DNA of 64,000 bases from Kondoa malvinella. Its lineage: Eukaryota > Basidiomycota > Agaricostilbomycetes > Agaricostilbales > Kondoaceae. Below are positions 1 to 11,900 of this stretch, piece by piece. The stretch lies in the NCBI GenBank assembly GCA_039545315.1, contig BCIM01000010.1, forward strand, positions 508,441-572,440, read 5' to 3'. Numbering within the stretch: position 1 is the stretch's first letter; every line of letters begins with the position of its first letter. The notes below the pieces were generated by a model. It saw nothing but the letters and a program-made list of their open reading frames with translations, was not told where the DNA came from and searched no databases. The translations under genes were made by a program, and so were the position numbers.

Positions 1-1961
1 GTTGTACAAAGCAGTGACCAAAGCAGCTTCTTGATCTCCGCTAATGTTCTGATCTCTTGTCGCCGCCTTGATGGCTTCTTCGAAATGGGACTGCGCCTCA
101 GTCACGTTCTTCCTGCCGTACTCCAGACAACCGATATTGTTCAACAAAGCCGCTGGCACATCCTCTTCCGCATCTGTCCGAACAGCCATAGAAGCTTGAT
201 ACGCTTTCAAAGTCCTCTTTGGGTCTGTTGCAGCCCATAGCCGTGCGACATCAATGTACAGCGCCGAGTCTTGACCAGCAGCTTGAATTCGACGAATGGA
301 AGAACCAGCAGGAGCTTGAAAATCAGGCTGATTGATGCTCTGCAGCATTCGGAGAACAGCTTCGTATTTCTCCCTTGCTTTGTCTTGCTCGATGACAGAG
401 TCTTTATCCGATGTAGCGACGTAGGCATTGTGAGCATGAACAGCTGCCAAGCCAATCAAGATTTCAATGCATTGCGGAGCCTTGTTCAAGGCGTTTTCGT
501 AGGCATTGACAGCTTCTGGAAGAGCGCCAGACTTGACGAGAACATGGGCAGAGGCTAGAGCGGCAGGAATGAAATTCGGTTGAGCTTTAATGGCGAGCAC
601 ATATTGCGGTAGAGCTGAACCAAGGTTGTCTTGGCCGTGGTATGAGCGAGCAAGTGCATAATGTGCTTCAGCAGTCATTGCTTTAGTGTCTGCGTATTGA
701 AGAGCTCTTTCAGCCAATTTGCCAACCTATACGAAACATCAGCGTGCAAGTCCATCTAAGGACAGAGGACTTACGGAGGTCCAATCCTTTCTAGCCAAGA
801 AATGGTTCGACAGCGCAGCAGCAGTACTTGCGACCGTCTTGCAACTCTTGAAAGCCAACTGTAGGTACCCAATCGCCTTCCTATATGTTTCACCAGCCTC
901 ATCTGCATCCGCCATCGTCTTGGTTTGGTTCAACATGCTCAACCCAAGAAGTACATAAGCTGGCATAGCTTTCGGAGCGCCATGCACTGCAATAGACCTC
1001 AACCAAGCTTTCTGAGCAGTAGCTTGATCGCCCAAATGCCAGAAACAAATGCCTACGCCTATTCTAGGATCAGGCAGACAGGTAGGAGAGAGGCGAAGGA
1101 TGGATTGATAGATTTTGAGAGCGACACGGTGTTGCTTTCGAAAGATGTGGACGCGGGCTTTCGTCATATTGCCGATAATGTTGGTCGGCTCGATAGAGAG
1201 GATCTTCTCAGCTGCTGTCATTGCATCATCGAATTTGACACTGGCGATCATGATGGAGGCTGCTCGAACATGAGCAAGTACTTGGAAGGGAAGAGGAAGA
1301 GCTTGCCTCGAGCTTCGAGGACTTGAAGGTTGTCCTTATCTATACCCTCGGCCGCGATGAGTGCTTGAAGTGCCTTGGAGAAATAGTATTCTTTTGGTTG
1401 CTCTTTCGTCAAGTCGGTAAAGACTGCGTATGCTATCAGCACAATCTGAAAGCTGAAAGTAGAACGCTTACTAAAGTCCTGCAAGATGTTCTTGGGCGCT
1501 GTTCTTGCTAGAGAAAGGTTGTATGTGGCTAGCATAGCGTATAAAGTGATGCCTTTTTGCATCACGCCGGCCGAAGAGCAGTCTGTTTGCATAGCATCAT
1601 TTGTATCAGCCTACTCGCCAGAGCAGACGATCCAACGAACCTCTGACGCCTTGCTCTGCAAATCCGATAGCCAGCTCTTTGTAACCAGACTCCCAAGCAT
1701 GAGCGACTATTCGAATATAGAACTTAGGCTCGACTTCCGCTGCCGTTCGCAGCACTTCGAGAATAGCATCCATAAACTCTTGCGTGCCGTCCATTTCGGA
1801 CAGGTCCAGTTCAATTTGCTCATCTTAGCGTACAAGGGCAATGATCAGCCTGTGAGGACAGCAAAGGCGATAATTGACAACATACGACTTTTAAGATTGA
1901 CGCTGAACCGGAGACGGTCAGCCGTGGGAGCTTCCGCATGTCCATTCAGATCCTCTTCCAT
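1..1961 (-). CDS. CTR9: Paf1 complex subunit Ctr9 (TPR protein), 5' part of gene, 3' end outside window
   Basis: Tetratricopeptide subunit of the Paf1 complex, which travels with RNA polymerase II in the nucleus and supports H2B ubiquitination and H3K4 methylation. Exon 1 starts at the ATG at 1961 and ends at a GTATGT donor near 1883. The next exon gives 'ILEVLRTAAEVEPKFYIRI', and further on comes the family signature 'DPRIGVGICFWHLGDQATAQ' followed by 'AWLRSIAVHG'. TPR helices continue to position 1 ('ALLNNIGCLEYGRKN'), so the C-terminus lies beyond the window. At least four introns of about 50-60 nt are needed; one probably runs from a GTTCGT donor near 1655 to a CAG acceptor near 1590. It is divergent from USO1, with about 170 bp between start codons. 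The family assignment is firm; individual splice sites are by eye. Confidence 0.9.
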
Positions 1962-2131
1962 CTTAGGTAGGACTCTGGCAGGGAGAGCTGTTTGCAAGTC
2001 AATGGCGGTTCTTCGCCAATGCTGTCCTGTCGACTTGTTGATTTCGAACAGTCAAGTCAGATACCAGAGCAAACGCTGACTAGCAGCACAGCAGCAGCAA
2101 TACCCAGTGTAGACACGACGAGGCCGCTGTC

Positions 2132-5100
2132 ATGGCATTCCACTTTCTAAGCTCTCAAGTCAAGTCTGTCCAAAAGACATATACAGCGTTACAAGGGGAA
2201 ACGGGCAAGCCGCAATCTGCCAACGACGCGATAGACAAGTTATGTGATCGTCTGGCCAACGGAGCAACGCCTGAAGATCGTCGAGGTGCATTGCTGGGCA
2301 TCAAAGGCCTAGCGCGAGATTACAAGCAGGATGCTGGGAACGCCGTGTTGCCTATTTTGCTCACTATGCTGGAAAGAGACGCGCCTGAAGATGCAGAACT
2401 GGCAAAAGTCGTCCTGGAAACACTCAATGTCTTGTGCGAGACGGAAGAGCCTGCGCCTGGCGTCAAACAGTCTAGAGCTGCTTTAGCTAGACAGGAAGCT
2501 TCGCCAGGTCTGCGCAACACGGATCGATTCCTTGCTTCAGAACGTCCATCTCATGCTCTGCTATCGTTGCTCGCGACGCAGCACTTCTATGTTCGATACT
2601 TCTCGCTTCAGCTCCTTGGTACCCTGCTCAGTTCAAGACCGGAACCTGTGCAAAAGCATGTACTATCTGCTCCTGGTGGTATCGGCAATCTGGTGGATGT
2701 ACTGGATGACAAGCGAGAGATCATCCGCAATGGTGGGTCGAAAAGTCATGCGTCCAGTATAATACTGATGCGCGAATTTCGTCAACCACAGAGGGACTCC
2801 TTCTGCTCATCTCGCTGGCATCTACCAATGCCGACATACAAAAGATTGTCGCCTTTGTCGGTGCCTTCGACAAGCTGCTCAACATTATCGAGCAGGAAGG
2901 CGGACTCGCATCAGGCGGAATAGTCGTACAAGATTGTCTAGCAGGCATAGTCGGTCTCCTCCGCTACAACCCTTCAAACCAAAACTACTTTCGCGAAACA
3001 ACCTGCATCCCTCATCTTGCGCCTCTTCTTCAATTCCCACCTCACGCTCTGATCGATCCATCAGAATCTACCAACCCGCCTGACCCTACTACTCTTTCAC
3101 CTGAGGCGCAACATGGCTTGTCTACGTTCGCTTCTCAATACTGGCCAGAACAGAAAAGCACCAACGCTCAACTCGTGCTCGGTCTGATTCGCATGCTCGT
3201 CGGCGGCGCAGGAGAAGGTCGATCAGCAAATTCGAAAGCTCTTCTCCAATCTGGTATCACTCGTTGTCTGCTTGAACTCTCCCTGGCTTCCAATGCTCCT
3301 ACTGCACTGAAAGCACACGCTTTGAACGCTTTAGCAGACCTATTCAAAGGCTCGCCTGTCAACCAAGACCTGTTGACAAACCTTTCGGTCCAGCCTATGA
3401 TTCCTGTTTATGCTGAAGAAGGAGATGGGCAAGAAGAACCGGAATGGCAGAGAGCGCAACCTGTTCCCGCTACTTTGGCATTGATTGCTTTGGCTGTGCA
3501 AGGAGATCCGGGTTTGGGAATGGATGCTTCTGGTTTAGATGGCATAGCGGCCAGAGCGGCTGCTGTTGGATTGTTCGAGGTCCGTTCATCAGCTTTCTTT
3601 CAGCTTGGGCTGATCCGAAAGTGTGACAGAGCTATGTTGCCAACAACCCAGATGCGCAAGTTACGATTGTCTCCGAGATGGCACCTGTTAAACAGAAACC
3701 AGGTCAACCTCTGATTCGTAAGTGGTGTGCCCTTTGTCATGGTCTTGACTGATGTTTCGCTCAGCCCAACCACAAACAGCAGGCAGTGTGCTACTAGCAG
3801 GCTTACGAGCTGTTCCTACCTCCCTTACAACCCAGCTCTTTGACTCGCACGCACCACTTTTCGCTTCACTCATGTTTGCTCAGCTGCTCCGGAATACCGA
3901 ATCATGCAAGCGGATAGCGCGCGAGATCAGTATAGCAGCAGAAGAAGACGACGAAGAAAAGATTGGTCTGGTCCAAGTACTGGTTGGCAATCTTATGCTG
4001 GCGCAGAGGGAACAAGCGCAATGTCAGAGCAATCTACAAGGGCATCCTGCAGTAGAGAAGTTGAGCATCGAGTGGAGTAGGGTTATGGTCGGCTATTTGC
4101 AAGTGTTGGCTGTTTGGTGTTGGGAAAGTCCAAGAACAGTGAAAGATTTCTTGAGCGAGGGCGCGAATTTACAAGTGGTATGTCTTTCTTTCAGGCTGCT
4201 TCACTCCCCATCTGATGCCGTGATAGCTGATACAACCTATCGCACAAGCTTCAGGAGTAGACTCTGTCGTGCAAGGTCTATGTGCTTTCCTTCTCGGCAT
4301 CCTGTATGAATACAACAGAGAAGCTGGAACAATAGATCGGTATGTCTTGTCATTCGCGTTCTGCATACTTCCTTCATGCTGTCCAACAGAGCGACCATGC
4401 ACCCTATCCTCCATTCTCGCGTTGGACCAGATCAGTTTGTGAATCGTATAACTCGCTTACGAGAAGATGTCCGTTTCAAGAATGTCGGGCCTGAAGTGCT
4501 CGAGATGAACGAGGACGACCAAGATGTGCAAGACCTGAGGGAAGACGGTTTCTGGTTTGATTGGGCTTTCGTCGAATTCGCTCGGAACGACTACTGTAAG
4601 TCTGAAGGCTTCACTCTGCGTGCCCACCTGATATTGTCCCAGTATCTGTACAGAGAGCCATTCTCTTAGATCCAGGATCATCGATCGCTTCAGGTGAGTA
4701 TATTGATACCTCTTTAAACAACAATGCTGAGCAGTCCTGCAGGCTCTTTCGACGCTGCTGAGTCGGCAGAGCTCATTGCCAACCTCAGAGTCACGATTTC
4801 ACAGCAAAAGTCAGATCTTGAGCAACTGCAACAAAGGGTCAGCGAAGTTGAAGCGGACCGAACAGCAGAGGTAAGCTCTCTCAACCGAGTCGTGCAGCCT
4901 GACTTACTCCTTGCAGCGCAAATCGCACGAGTCTGCCATCGAAGGACTACAGAAGCAGGTCGATGAAGCTGGCGAATCGAGCAGAACGCTGGCTACAGAG
5001 CGAGAAGAGCAGCTGGTCACTTTGAACTCTCAGCTTGTGGTCATGCGGACAGATATGGAGTCTGCTAAAGCGACGGCAGAAAGCAAAGACCAAGAGCTAG

Positions 5101-5375
5101 CTGATAAGACCAAGGAAGTCGAAGATCTGAAAAGGCAACTCCAGGAGGCCAGTAGCGTCAAGCCAGACACTTCAGAGCTAGACAACCTCAAGAGCTCGCT
5201 CACTGAAGCTCAATCAAAGCAAGCAGACAGCGAAAAGGAGCAGGAAGATTTGCTCATGCTTTTAGAAGAGTTGAGTGCAAAGCGGAAAGCAGACAAGGCA
5301 AAGATGCGGGAAGCCAAGCTAGATGTCTCCGATGACGAAGAAGAAGAAGACGAGGAAGAGGAGGCGGATTCTTAG
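2132..5375 (+). CDS. USO1: Vesicle tethering factor Uso1/p115
   Basis: Golgi and ER-to-Golgi vesicle tether. The armadillo-like head is spread over several exons: 'ANDAIDKLCDRLANGATPED' near the N-terminus, then 'ISLASTNADIQKIVAFVGAF' after the first intron (donor near 2732). The conserved end of the head reads 'LCAFLLGILYEYN' and 'HPILHSRVGPDQFVNRI' (about 4280-4450). A coiled coil follows from about 4760 to 5310, and the protein ends in an acidic tail of Asp/Glu runs (5330-5370), as in Uso1 and p115. The start is the first ATG after the short divergent promoter shared with CTR9. Total length near 900 residues fits p115-type proteins and is shorter than yeast Uso1 because the coiled coil is short. 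About eight introns are required to join the open frames. Confidence 0.93.
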
Positions 5376-5612
5376 CGAGCTGTCTTCGCGTCGGTCTGAA
5401 GGTGAGCTGAGGACAATGGATGCGAGCCCATGCTGATTATTGCTTCTCCAGGTAGCCTATGCACTGTTTTTGGGAAACAGCGCCATATTCATCATCGCCT
5501 CGAGTGCGCGAACGTGGCCAATCATTCTCTCTTTCACTTTGCACGTTGGTCCGATGACTGTCCTTACAAACGGCCGTCAATACAGCCTACCAATCCTCCT
5601 AATTTCCTGCTT

Positions 5613-5670
5613 ACTACCTTGCTGTTTTGGCTTTCGTGTTCACTACCTTGCTGTTTTGGCTTTCGTGTTC
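5613..5670. repeat. Perfect 2 x 29 bp tandem duplication
   Basis: Two adjoining identical 29-bp units, 5613-5641 and 5642-5670, pyrimidine-rich (unit begins ACTACCTTGCTGTTTTGG). Perfect identity suggests a recent slippage or duplication event. No coding frame depends on it. Confidence 0.9.
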
Positions 5671-6301
5671 TGTTCCTGCTCGTTCCGCTCGACACCTTCT
5701 TTCTGGATCCGATGCCTTTGTTCTTCGTCTCCTGCTTGTGGTACACATGGGCTCAAGCTCAAGCTAAAGTACCACGACGTTGTGCAAAAAGCTCTGGCCT
5801 CATATCGAACCTCTTTAGGGCTTCATCGCCCGAAACTTACTTGACCCAAACCTGTCTGCGAAGAACACTTTCGAGGTATGCCACGCAAAGGTCTTTGTAA
5901 ACGGCTCTGACCACGAGCTGTCGACAGCAGCGCTATGCCAGATGGACAGGAACAGACAGCACAAAAAACAAGCAGCCTCAAAACTTTTGCAACAAATACC
6001 GGTCGTCAGGCTAGAATCACGACCAAGGTGTTGTATGTGAGTGCACTCTCCTCTGGTGCATACAAACGCTGAGCAGAGTGGCAGCCGATAAAGGAAAAGT
6101 TTCAAGTTTCCGTCCAAGCAGTCTGACAATTCCAGCCTGCACAGCTCACGGGCAATCATCAGCCAGGCGATGCTTCCCTAGGATACGTACAATGTGGGTT
6201 GAAGGTCCTCCATACACTGACTCGAATTCGCCAAAAGTAATCAATCAATCAAGGCGCATCCTGCAAAAAAGAGGTCACATATAGAGCACTAGAGGTGCTA
6301 G

Positions 6302-6346
6302 TGTCGCTGGGGTGACTCGAACACCCGTTTGCTCGGCCACAACGAA
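6302..6346 (-). pseudogene. tRNA-like remnant: acceptor stem, A box and T arm without an anticodon arm
   Basis: Read on the minus strand, a 7-nt 5' strand (6346-6340) precedes an A-box-like TGGCCGAGC. Only a few nucleotides later comes a T arm: stem GGGTG, loop TTCGAGT, stem CACCC. The 3' strand CAGCGAC pairs with the 5' strand at six of seven positions, counting one G-U pair, and is followed by a discriminator-like A. A complete tRNA would have about 30 more nucleotides between the A and B boxes, covering the rest of the D arm, the anticodon arm and the variable arm. I read this as an internally deleted tRNA copy or a tRNA-derived element, not a working tRNA. Chance similarity is possible. 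Confidence 0.35.
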
Positions 6347-6906
6347 CCGCTGAAGATCATGTTGTTAAATGCCGTCCTTGTGGAATCGATTGATTATTGC
6401 TTACTACTAACCCCTATACGACAGCGACGTCTTGCTGGCAGCTCAATTTGCTCATGCCTTTTACATTCACAAAATCATGATCTGTATGATTTACGAAAAC
6501 TTCTCTCCTCGAAGTCCATCGATCAACTTCAACTTCAACTACCGACTCGCAAAAATTTGGAAAAATTTTTCGCTCGCGGTAGTGGCAGCCTCTTGACGAC
6601 GTCTTGAGTAACTCTGCTACGTGCGACGGGTGTTTCCTCTCATGCTTTCGACGACTGCGGAAAGAGGATCACTCGAGAAAATTTTGCCTCAAACTTTTCG
6701 CTTGTTGTTAGCTTGACTGCTGTTTGCAGGCTACAGCAGCTGCTGCTGTTCTCGAGTAATGGTCCGACGGGCAGAAAGAGACAGCAGTAGAGTTCCTTGC
6801 TCTTCACAATCGGAACATTACACAAGGTCTTTTTACCAGTTCTAACAGCTGGAAGTTTTCCCTGTTCCTCTGAAGTTGCAAGCTGGGCACAACCCCAGTC
6901 AGAGTC

Positions 6907-8049
6907 ATGCTACCTCGTCAGCGCCGCCTGCGGCTAGGTACTGCAAAGTATACGGATGCTGTAGAATCGGTTGTGATTGGGCCGGGGCGGGATTCTGATC
7001 TTGTACCGAAGCTTCTCGCTATATGCTTGAACCGATGCCAATCGAGAAATTCGTTCATTCTTTCATCTTCATCTTTCATCTTTCAGGCTACGCCTAATCT
7101 ACACTACCGAACTCAAGACAACTGCAAAATGAATCATTTAGACGCAAGGAAGCAGCCTCAGCGAGGAAACAAAGAAAACTGCCATGACACGACAATCGCC
7201 TTATATCTCCATAGAATTGGTATAGCGATGTATGTAGCGCTAATAGTACTGATGCTTGGCTACGCAAATGTCGATTACAGCGTCTCTCAATCGAATACAA
7301 CAATGCAAACAAATACAAATTTACAACTTCTGAAATACCCAATAATACACTCGCTGAGGCTGCAATACCGTCTATATGATCCTTGGTACGCTCTTGATCT
7401 GTGGCACAACTGTGAAGTCGTTGGAGACTCGCCTACTGAACATAGAAGTCGAAGAAAAGTCTTTCGAGGAATGCCCAAAGTTCGACGAGCGGAAGGCAGG
7501 AGAGAGCACGTCCGAAGGGCGCTTTACCAAACCTTTAACACTACATACACAGGCACAGACACGGGAAAGCCATATTTGACACAGATAATCTTTGAGCACA
7601 ACTTCCATGCACCTCCGTCTGTCTCACATTCATTCGTCAGCCAGTACGATATACTCCATACACTACAGATCTACCAAGACAGGGTGGATACCCAATCACG
7701 ACGGACAATCGCTACAAGTTGGAGCTGGCGCACTGCCCACTTGACAGAAGACGAGAGAAGACGCCTTCCGACAGAAAAGTTGACTTGCGAAAAGTCTCGC
7801 GCTCTCGTTCTCCCAGGATACCAATCGATACCAGCCCTTGATACCCTTGACAGCAACATGAACAACTGCAAGCCTGCGTATAATCATGTTGTCATCCGAG
7901 GAATTACGACACAAACGCAACTAGAGGCGATATGGAACATCTTCAAGAAAGATAAGAGGATGCTTCACATTGGTACCGCTCTCGCTACTCCTTGGCACCC
8001 GCCTACAGACGAGATGGTGTGGGGCGTCAGATGTTACGCTATAGTCTAG
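6907..8049 (+). CDS. Long open frame in the 5' part of the retroelement, function unknown
   Basis: An uninterrupted frame of 380 codons, unusually long for this intron-rich sequence. The first third runs through the left 86-bp repeat and a TTTCATC-rich stretch, so the more likely start is the ATG at 7130. The translation is basic and contains one hydrophobic stretch, 'IAMYVALIVLMLGYANV'. I recognise no nucleic-acid-binding finger, endonuclease motif or other domain. Its position before the RT frame would suit an ORF1 product of a LINE, but composition gives little support. It could also be a chance frame in decayed element sequence. Confidence 0.35.
   Translation: MLPRQRRLRLGTAKYTDAVESVVIGPGRDSDLVPKLLAICLNRCQSRNSFILSSSSFIFQATPNLHYRTQDNCKMNHLDARKQPQRGNKENCHDTTIALYLHRIGIAMYVALIVLMLGYANVDYSVSQSNTTMQTNTNLQLLKYPIIHSLRLQYRLYDPWYALDLWHNCEVVGDSPTEHRSRRKVFRGMPKVRRAEGRREHVRRALYQTFNTTYTGTDTGKPYLTQIIFEHNFHAPPSVSHSFVSQYDILHTLQIYQDRVDTQSRRTIATSWSWRTAHLTEDERRRLPTEKLTCEKSRALVLPGYQSIPALDTLDSNMNNCKPAYNHVVIRGITTQTQLEAIWNIFKKDKRMLHIGTALATPWHPPTDEMVWGVRCYAIV
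6973..7058 (+). repeat. Left 86-bp direct repeat of the retroelement
   Basis: It starts at GTGATTGGGCCGGGGCGGG and ends at TCGTTCAT. It has the same length as the copy at 12064-12149 and differs from it at roughly seven positions by my count. It may be a true terminal repeat, or the 3' tail of an earlier truncated copy inserted at the same place. Confidence 0.85.
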
Positions 8050-8939
8050 GGAAGGCTATATGTACTCACAAATGCATGAAGCACTCATAGCTAGCAGACG
8101 ACGACTCGTAACACCTGTTTGCGGCACGCTTTGTCAGTCCACACATTAGTTCAGGTCTATAGATGCCTCACCCGCATTGAGGTATCACCTATAGCCCTTC
8201 CAGGGCAAGCTACTGCTGCATGTAATCAAAGAAAGAGGGAGAATTGACTCACCAGCTATTGCTCAAGCATACCTTCCCCAGCCTTGGGCTCAAGATATGC
8301 AAAGCGGCTTAGATGCGACGTGACGTTCATGTCCTAGTATACAGTCGTCTAGGGTATATTTGTTGTAGGGAAAGCGGGTAGTACGTCTCGCTGAGGGTAT
8401 CATCTTGTTGAACCGGTCGTTGGAGTGCAAGACGAATGTCTTCTCTATCCGACAGTCATTGTGTTTAAAGTGTTCATGGTAGCTCTCCAAGATGTACTTC
8501 ATCTATTTACAATCCGCGCTGCTCTTAAGGAGCAAGGGCGCTTCGAGTTGCTACTAGCAAGTTCCTCGCTCAAATTCGAGTGAGGTCAAGTCCTGTCTCT
8601 ACAGTGTTCTAAGACTGTAGCTATATCTGTACTAGTTCTACTGTCCTTTCCTGCTTGCTTCCTTCGCTTGCGAGTGTCATAGTCCGCCGGAAACGCTGAG
8701 TTGAAGAGATGCACAGTCTACCGAATACATGCAAGAGCTTCGCTCCTCTGCTTCGTTTCTGCTCTATATCTATAACTAGCCCGTTGCAGACTGTCCTTAT
8801 TGCCTGTCTCTTGTCATACTCTTGAATTTAAAGCACTAGGGCATCATCGAAATTGGAAAGGTTCAGTTCAGCTCAGAGTCTGCCTGTACCTTGTCCTCTA
8901 TATCGTAGAGCCGAGTCATGGCCTGGAGCTAGCTTATGA
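8050..8939 (+). other. Stop-rich part of the retroelement between the two open frames
   Basis: All three plus-strand frames contain frequent stops and no domain is visible. In related elements this place would carry the endonuclease and the N-terminal part of the RT polyprotein. Here those parts are absent or degraded beyond recognition. Confidence 0.5.
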
Positions 8940-11900
8940 GGTGCATTTCTAGCGCCTCACATCGTTAGCCTTGTGAACTTTTCCATCTTCAACGAATATA
9001 TACCTGCAAGTATACAACACGTGCTCATGGCCATCATCTACAAGAAGGGTGATGTAACTGAACTGGACAATTATCGATTCGGTTCCATGTCGCACTGGCT
9101 AGCTGTCATCCTTGGTGCTTTCTACACTAGATGCCTCCGAACACATGTATGGAAATACGGTCTTCTACCACCTGGTCAAGTCGCGGCGCAATGCAACAGC
9201 CAGATGAGAGACCTGACATCACTTCTCGCCCAACTCAGATCCCTCGCGCGGACTCTCAACAGACCTATTTATGTTGTGAAACGAGATGCGACGAAAGGTT
9301 TTGACCGCTTGCATCCAATCGCGCAGGATGATGCATATGATTTCTACGGCCTCGGCGAAGAAGCTAAAAGATTCAGTCGACTACTGCGTTCCGGTGTCCA
9401 AGCACGTATGCAAACAGCCTTCGGCCTAACAGAAGAATTCCGTATTCCTGATGGTGTATGTCGACAAGGGTTCTCTCCTGCAGTGGTCGAGTACTGTTTA
9501 TCGGCTGGCATGGGTAGCCATTACCTACAGGAAGTCATGGCCAAAGAAGAAGAGCGGCTTTTGATCGAAACAACAGGTAGCCGCAACACAGATTACCATG
9601 TACAAGCAGATGAGCTGCAGATTCACCTTGCCTCCGCCAGCTGTGTAGATGATGAGTGTAATTCCAGTTTTGGCATGTCCAGTGTGATCAAGTCTACAGA
9701 GATTCTTGAAAGCTTTCAACACTGTTACGGAGGTCAGACCAATTTTGAGGACACCTCAAAGACGGGCTACAGTGTACTGGGCTTTAAAGATGACAGACTT
9801 CGCAAAGAGATCAAGATACAAACTCCCTTGGGTATCAAGCTAATCAAGAAAGTGGAAGAAACTGTAATGCTAAGAGTCGCGATAGATAGTGCATGGCTTC
9901 AAGCTGAAGCGATAGAACGCCAAGTGCATGCATTCTTTCTGCCACGACGACACAAGAGGTTTGACTTACCTATCATCATTAGGATCATCAATCAAGGCCT
10001 CATGTTCAGCCTGAAAGCCAAACTCCAAATACATCCCATATATGAAGAAGACGCTCACAAGCTTGATATAGAGATAGCAAGAAAGATCAAGGAATACTTT
10101 GGGTGGCCATACCTAGGCAATCAGCATGTACTTACCCTACCGGTAGACTTGCATGGATTTGGATTAGAGTCTATCAGCAGGATGAATGCCATAGCTAGTA
10201 TCTCAGGCTTAATGCGAGACCTCAATCACCCGCGTGAGATATTCAGGAATATCAGTGCTATCACATTGGCGAATATTCAATGTCAAGCGAATCGCTGCTC
10301 CAGCATCTTCAACAACAACTTCAAATTGACAAAAGAAGTGGAGCTCGCTGCACCGTCTGAATGGTACATAGCGCTGAAGTACCTGGAAAAATATAACATA
10401 CAAGTCAAGGACACTGATCAATCTGAATGGACGAAAGTCGGAGTGGGATTCGGACATGCATACAACGCGAGTTTTGAAGGTCCAGCAAAAAGGCCAGCGA
10501 CACGAGACAGGATGAATGATCTGACATCGACCACCGATGAGCTAGTGCACTGGAATTCGAACGGAACAGCACAAATTCACTTTGAAGGACAGAAACAGTT
10601 GAGGTCTCTCCACATCGAGCAAGCCGATACAATCAAGGATTGGGTAGCTTCGTTGTCGTTGCAAAAGATTTGTGATAGCAGCGAAAAGGAAAGCTTCTGG
10701 CTAGGACGCGAAGACAGACAAAAGACCTATATCGGAAAAATCAAGAGTTGTATAGCGGAGGCAGATAGGATAGAGACTTTTGATCGTAGACAATTTGAAC
10801 ACGAAGGAAACGAATTGCTACTTGCATCTGACGGTTCCAAGNTAGGCAAATCCGTAACAGCTGGAGTTGTCGGACCGATACAGACAGCATGGAGGATCAA
10901 CGCGCCAGCAGCAGAAGTATTGCATGGAGAGGTAGNAGGACTAGCCATATCTGTCCTGACCGATGAACACTTACGCGATGTACACGTTCGAGAAGAAATA
11001 CCGACCACAAGAATTTTGACCGATCACAAGAATTCGGTCGACCAGCTTGGCTTGAGANTGTTGGATGAAGCCGCCAGTACGANCAGGATAGACAAAATGC
11101 ATGGTCGCTCTTGGTATCGTCTGCNTTTCGACCTCATTAACAAAAGACGGCATATCATGGTTGAATGGGTGAGAGCACATACTGNTGATACCAACCTGGA
11201 ATCTATCATGAACGATGAAGCAGACAAGATAGCAAAGAAAGCTCACATCTCAGGACTAGAGCTCGATTGGCCGACAATGTACTTGGATAAGTACACCCTC
11301 TGCTCAGCAACGCATGGATACGTAGAATATTCTCCTGCTACCCTGATTGAACGAAGCTTTAATGAGCACGCTATTCAATCGTTGAGCTTCGGGACTAGAG
11401 AAATGGTGGATCACCGCATACCTAAGACAAGCAACATCGCTCCGCCTAAATGGCTCTATACCTACTCCACTAAAGCCTACTCTGTGCAAGTCCAAGCTTG
11501 TATCCGATCCCATACTTTGAATACTAATTGGAGAACACATCAACGAGAAAGCAAAGACAAAAGAAAAGAGCCTCACGAAATCGCCTCGCCAAACTGTGAA
11601 TTCTGCGATGAAGTAGAGACGGAGCGCCACCTATTCGTGGACTGTAAGCACTTCAATTCCACCAGAAGCAAGACCAGCAAAGAAATCAAGCAACTTACGC
11701 AGAAAGCAATTCAAAAGGCAGAAGAAGACGAAGAANTGGCTCTGACAGATAATCAGCACGAACTCTTATGTTACACTGCTACACAGATACTCACAGACGG
11801 GTCCTCCTGGAACGATNACGAATGTAGGTCGTGGATGGGCTTTACTCCTTCAACGGATCACATCTTCGAACACCGAGACAACATTGCGCAAGCCAAATTA

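Larger units (their letters stand above)
5376..6901 (+). other. Gene-poor interval between USO1 and the retroelement
   Basis: No convincing gene is visible. Open frames at 5430-5900 overlap one another, are built on pyrimidine-rich sequence, and show no recognisable domain. The interval holds a perfect 29-bp tandem duplication, a tRNA-like remnant on the minus strand and AT-rich stretches near 6480-6570. The USO1 3' UTR presumably occupies the first part. Confidence 0.5.

Noticed and set aside
5430..5900. Two overlapping plus-strand frames of 134-156 codons
   Set aside because: Built on pyrimidine-rich repeated sequence, cross-frame overlap, no domain, no splice continuity with USO1.
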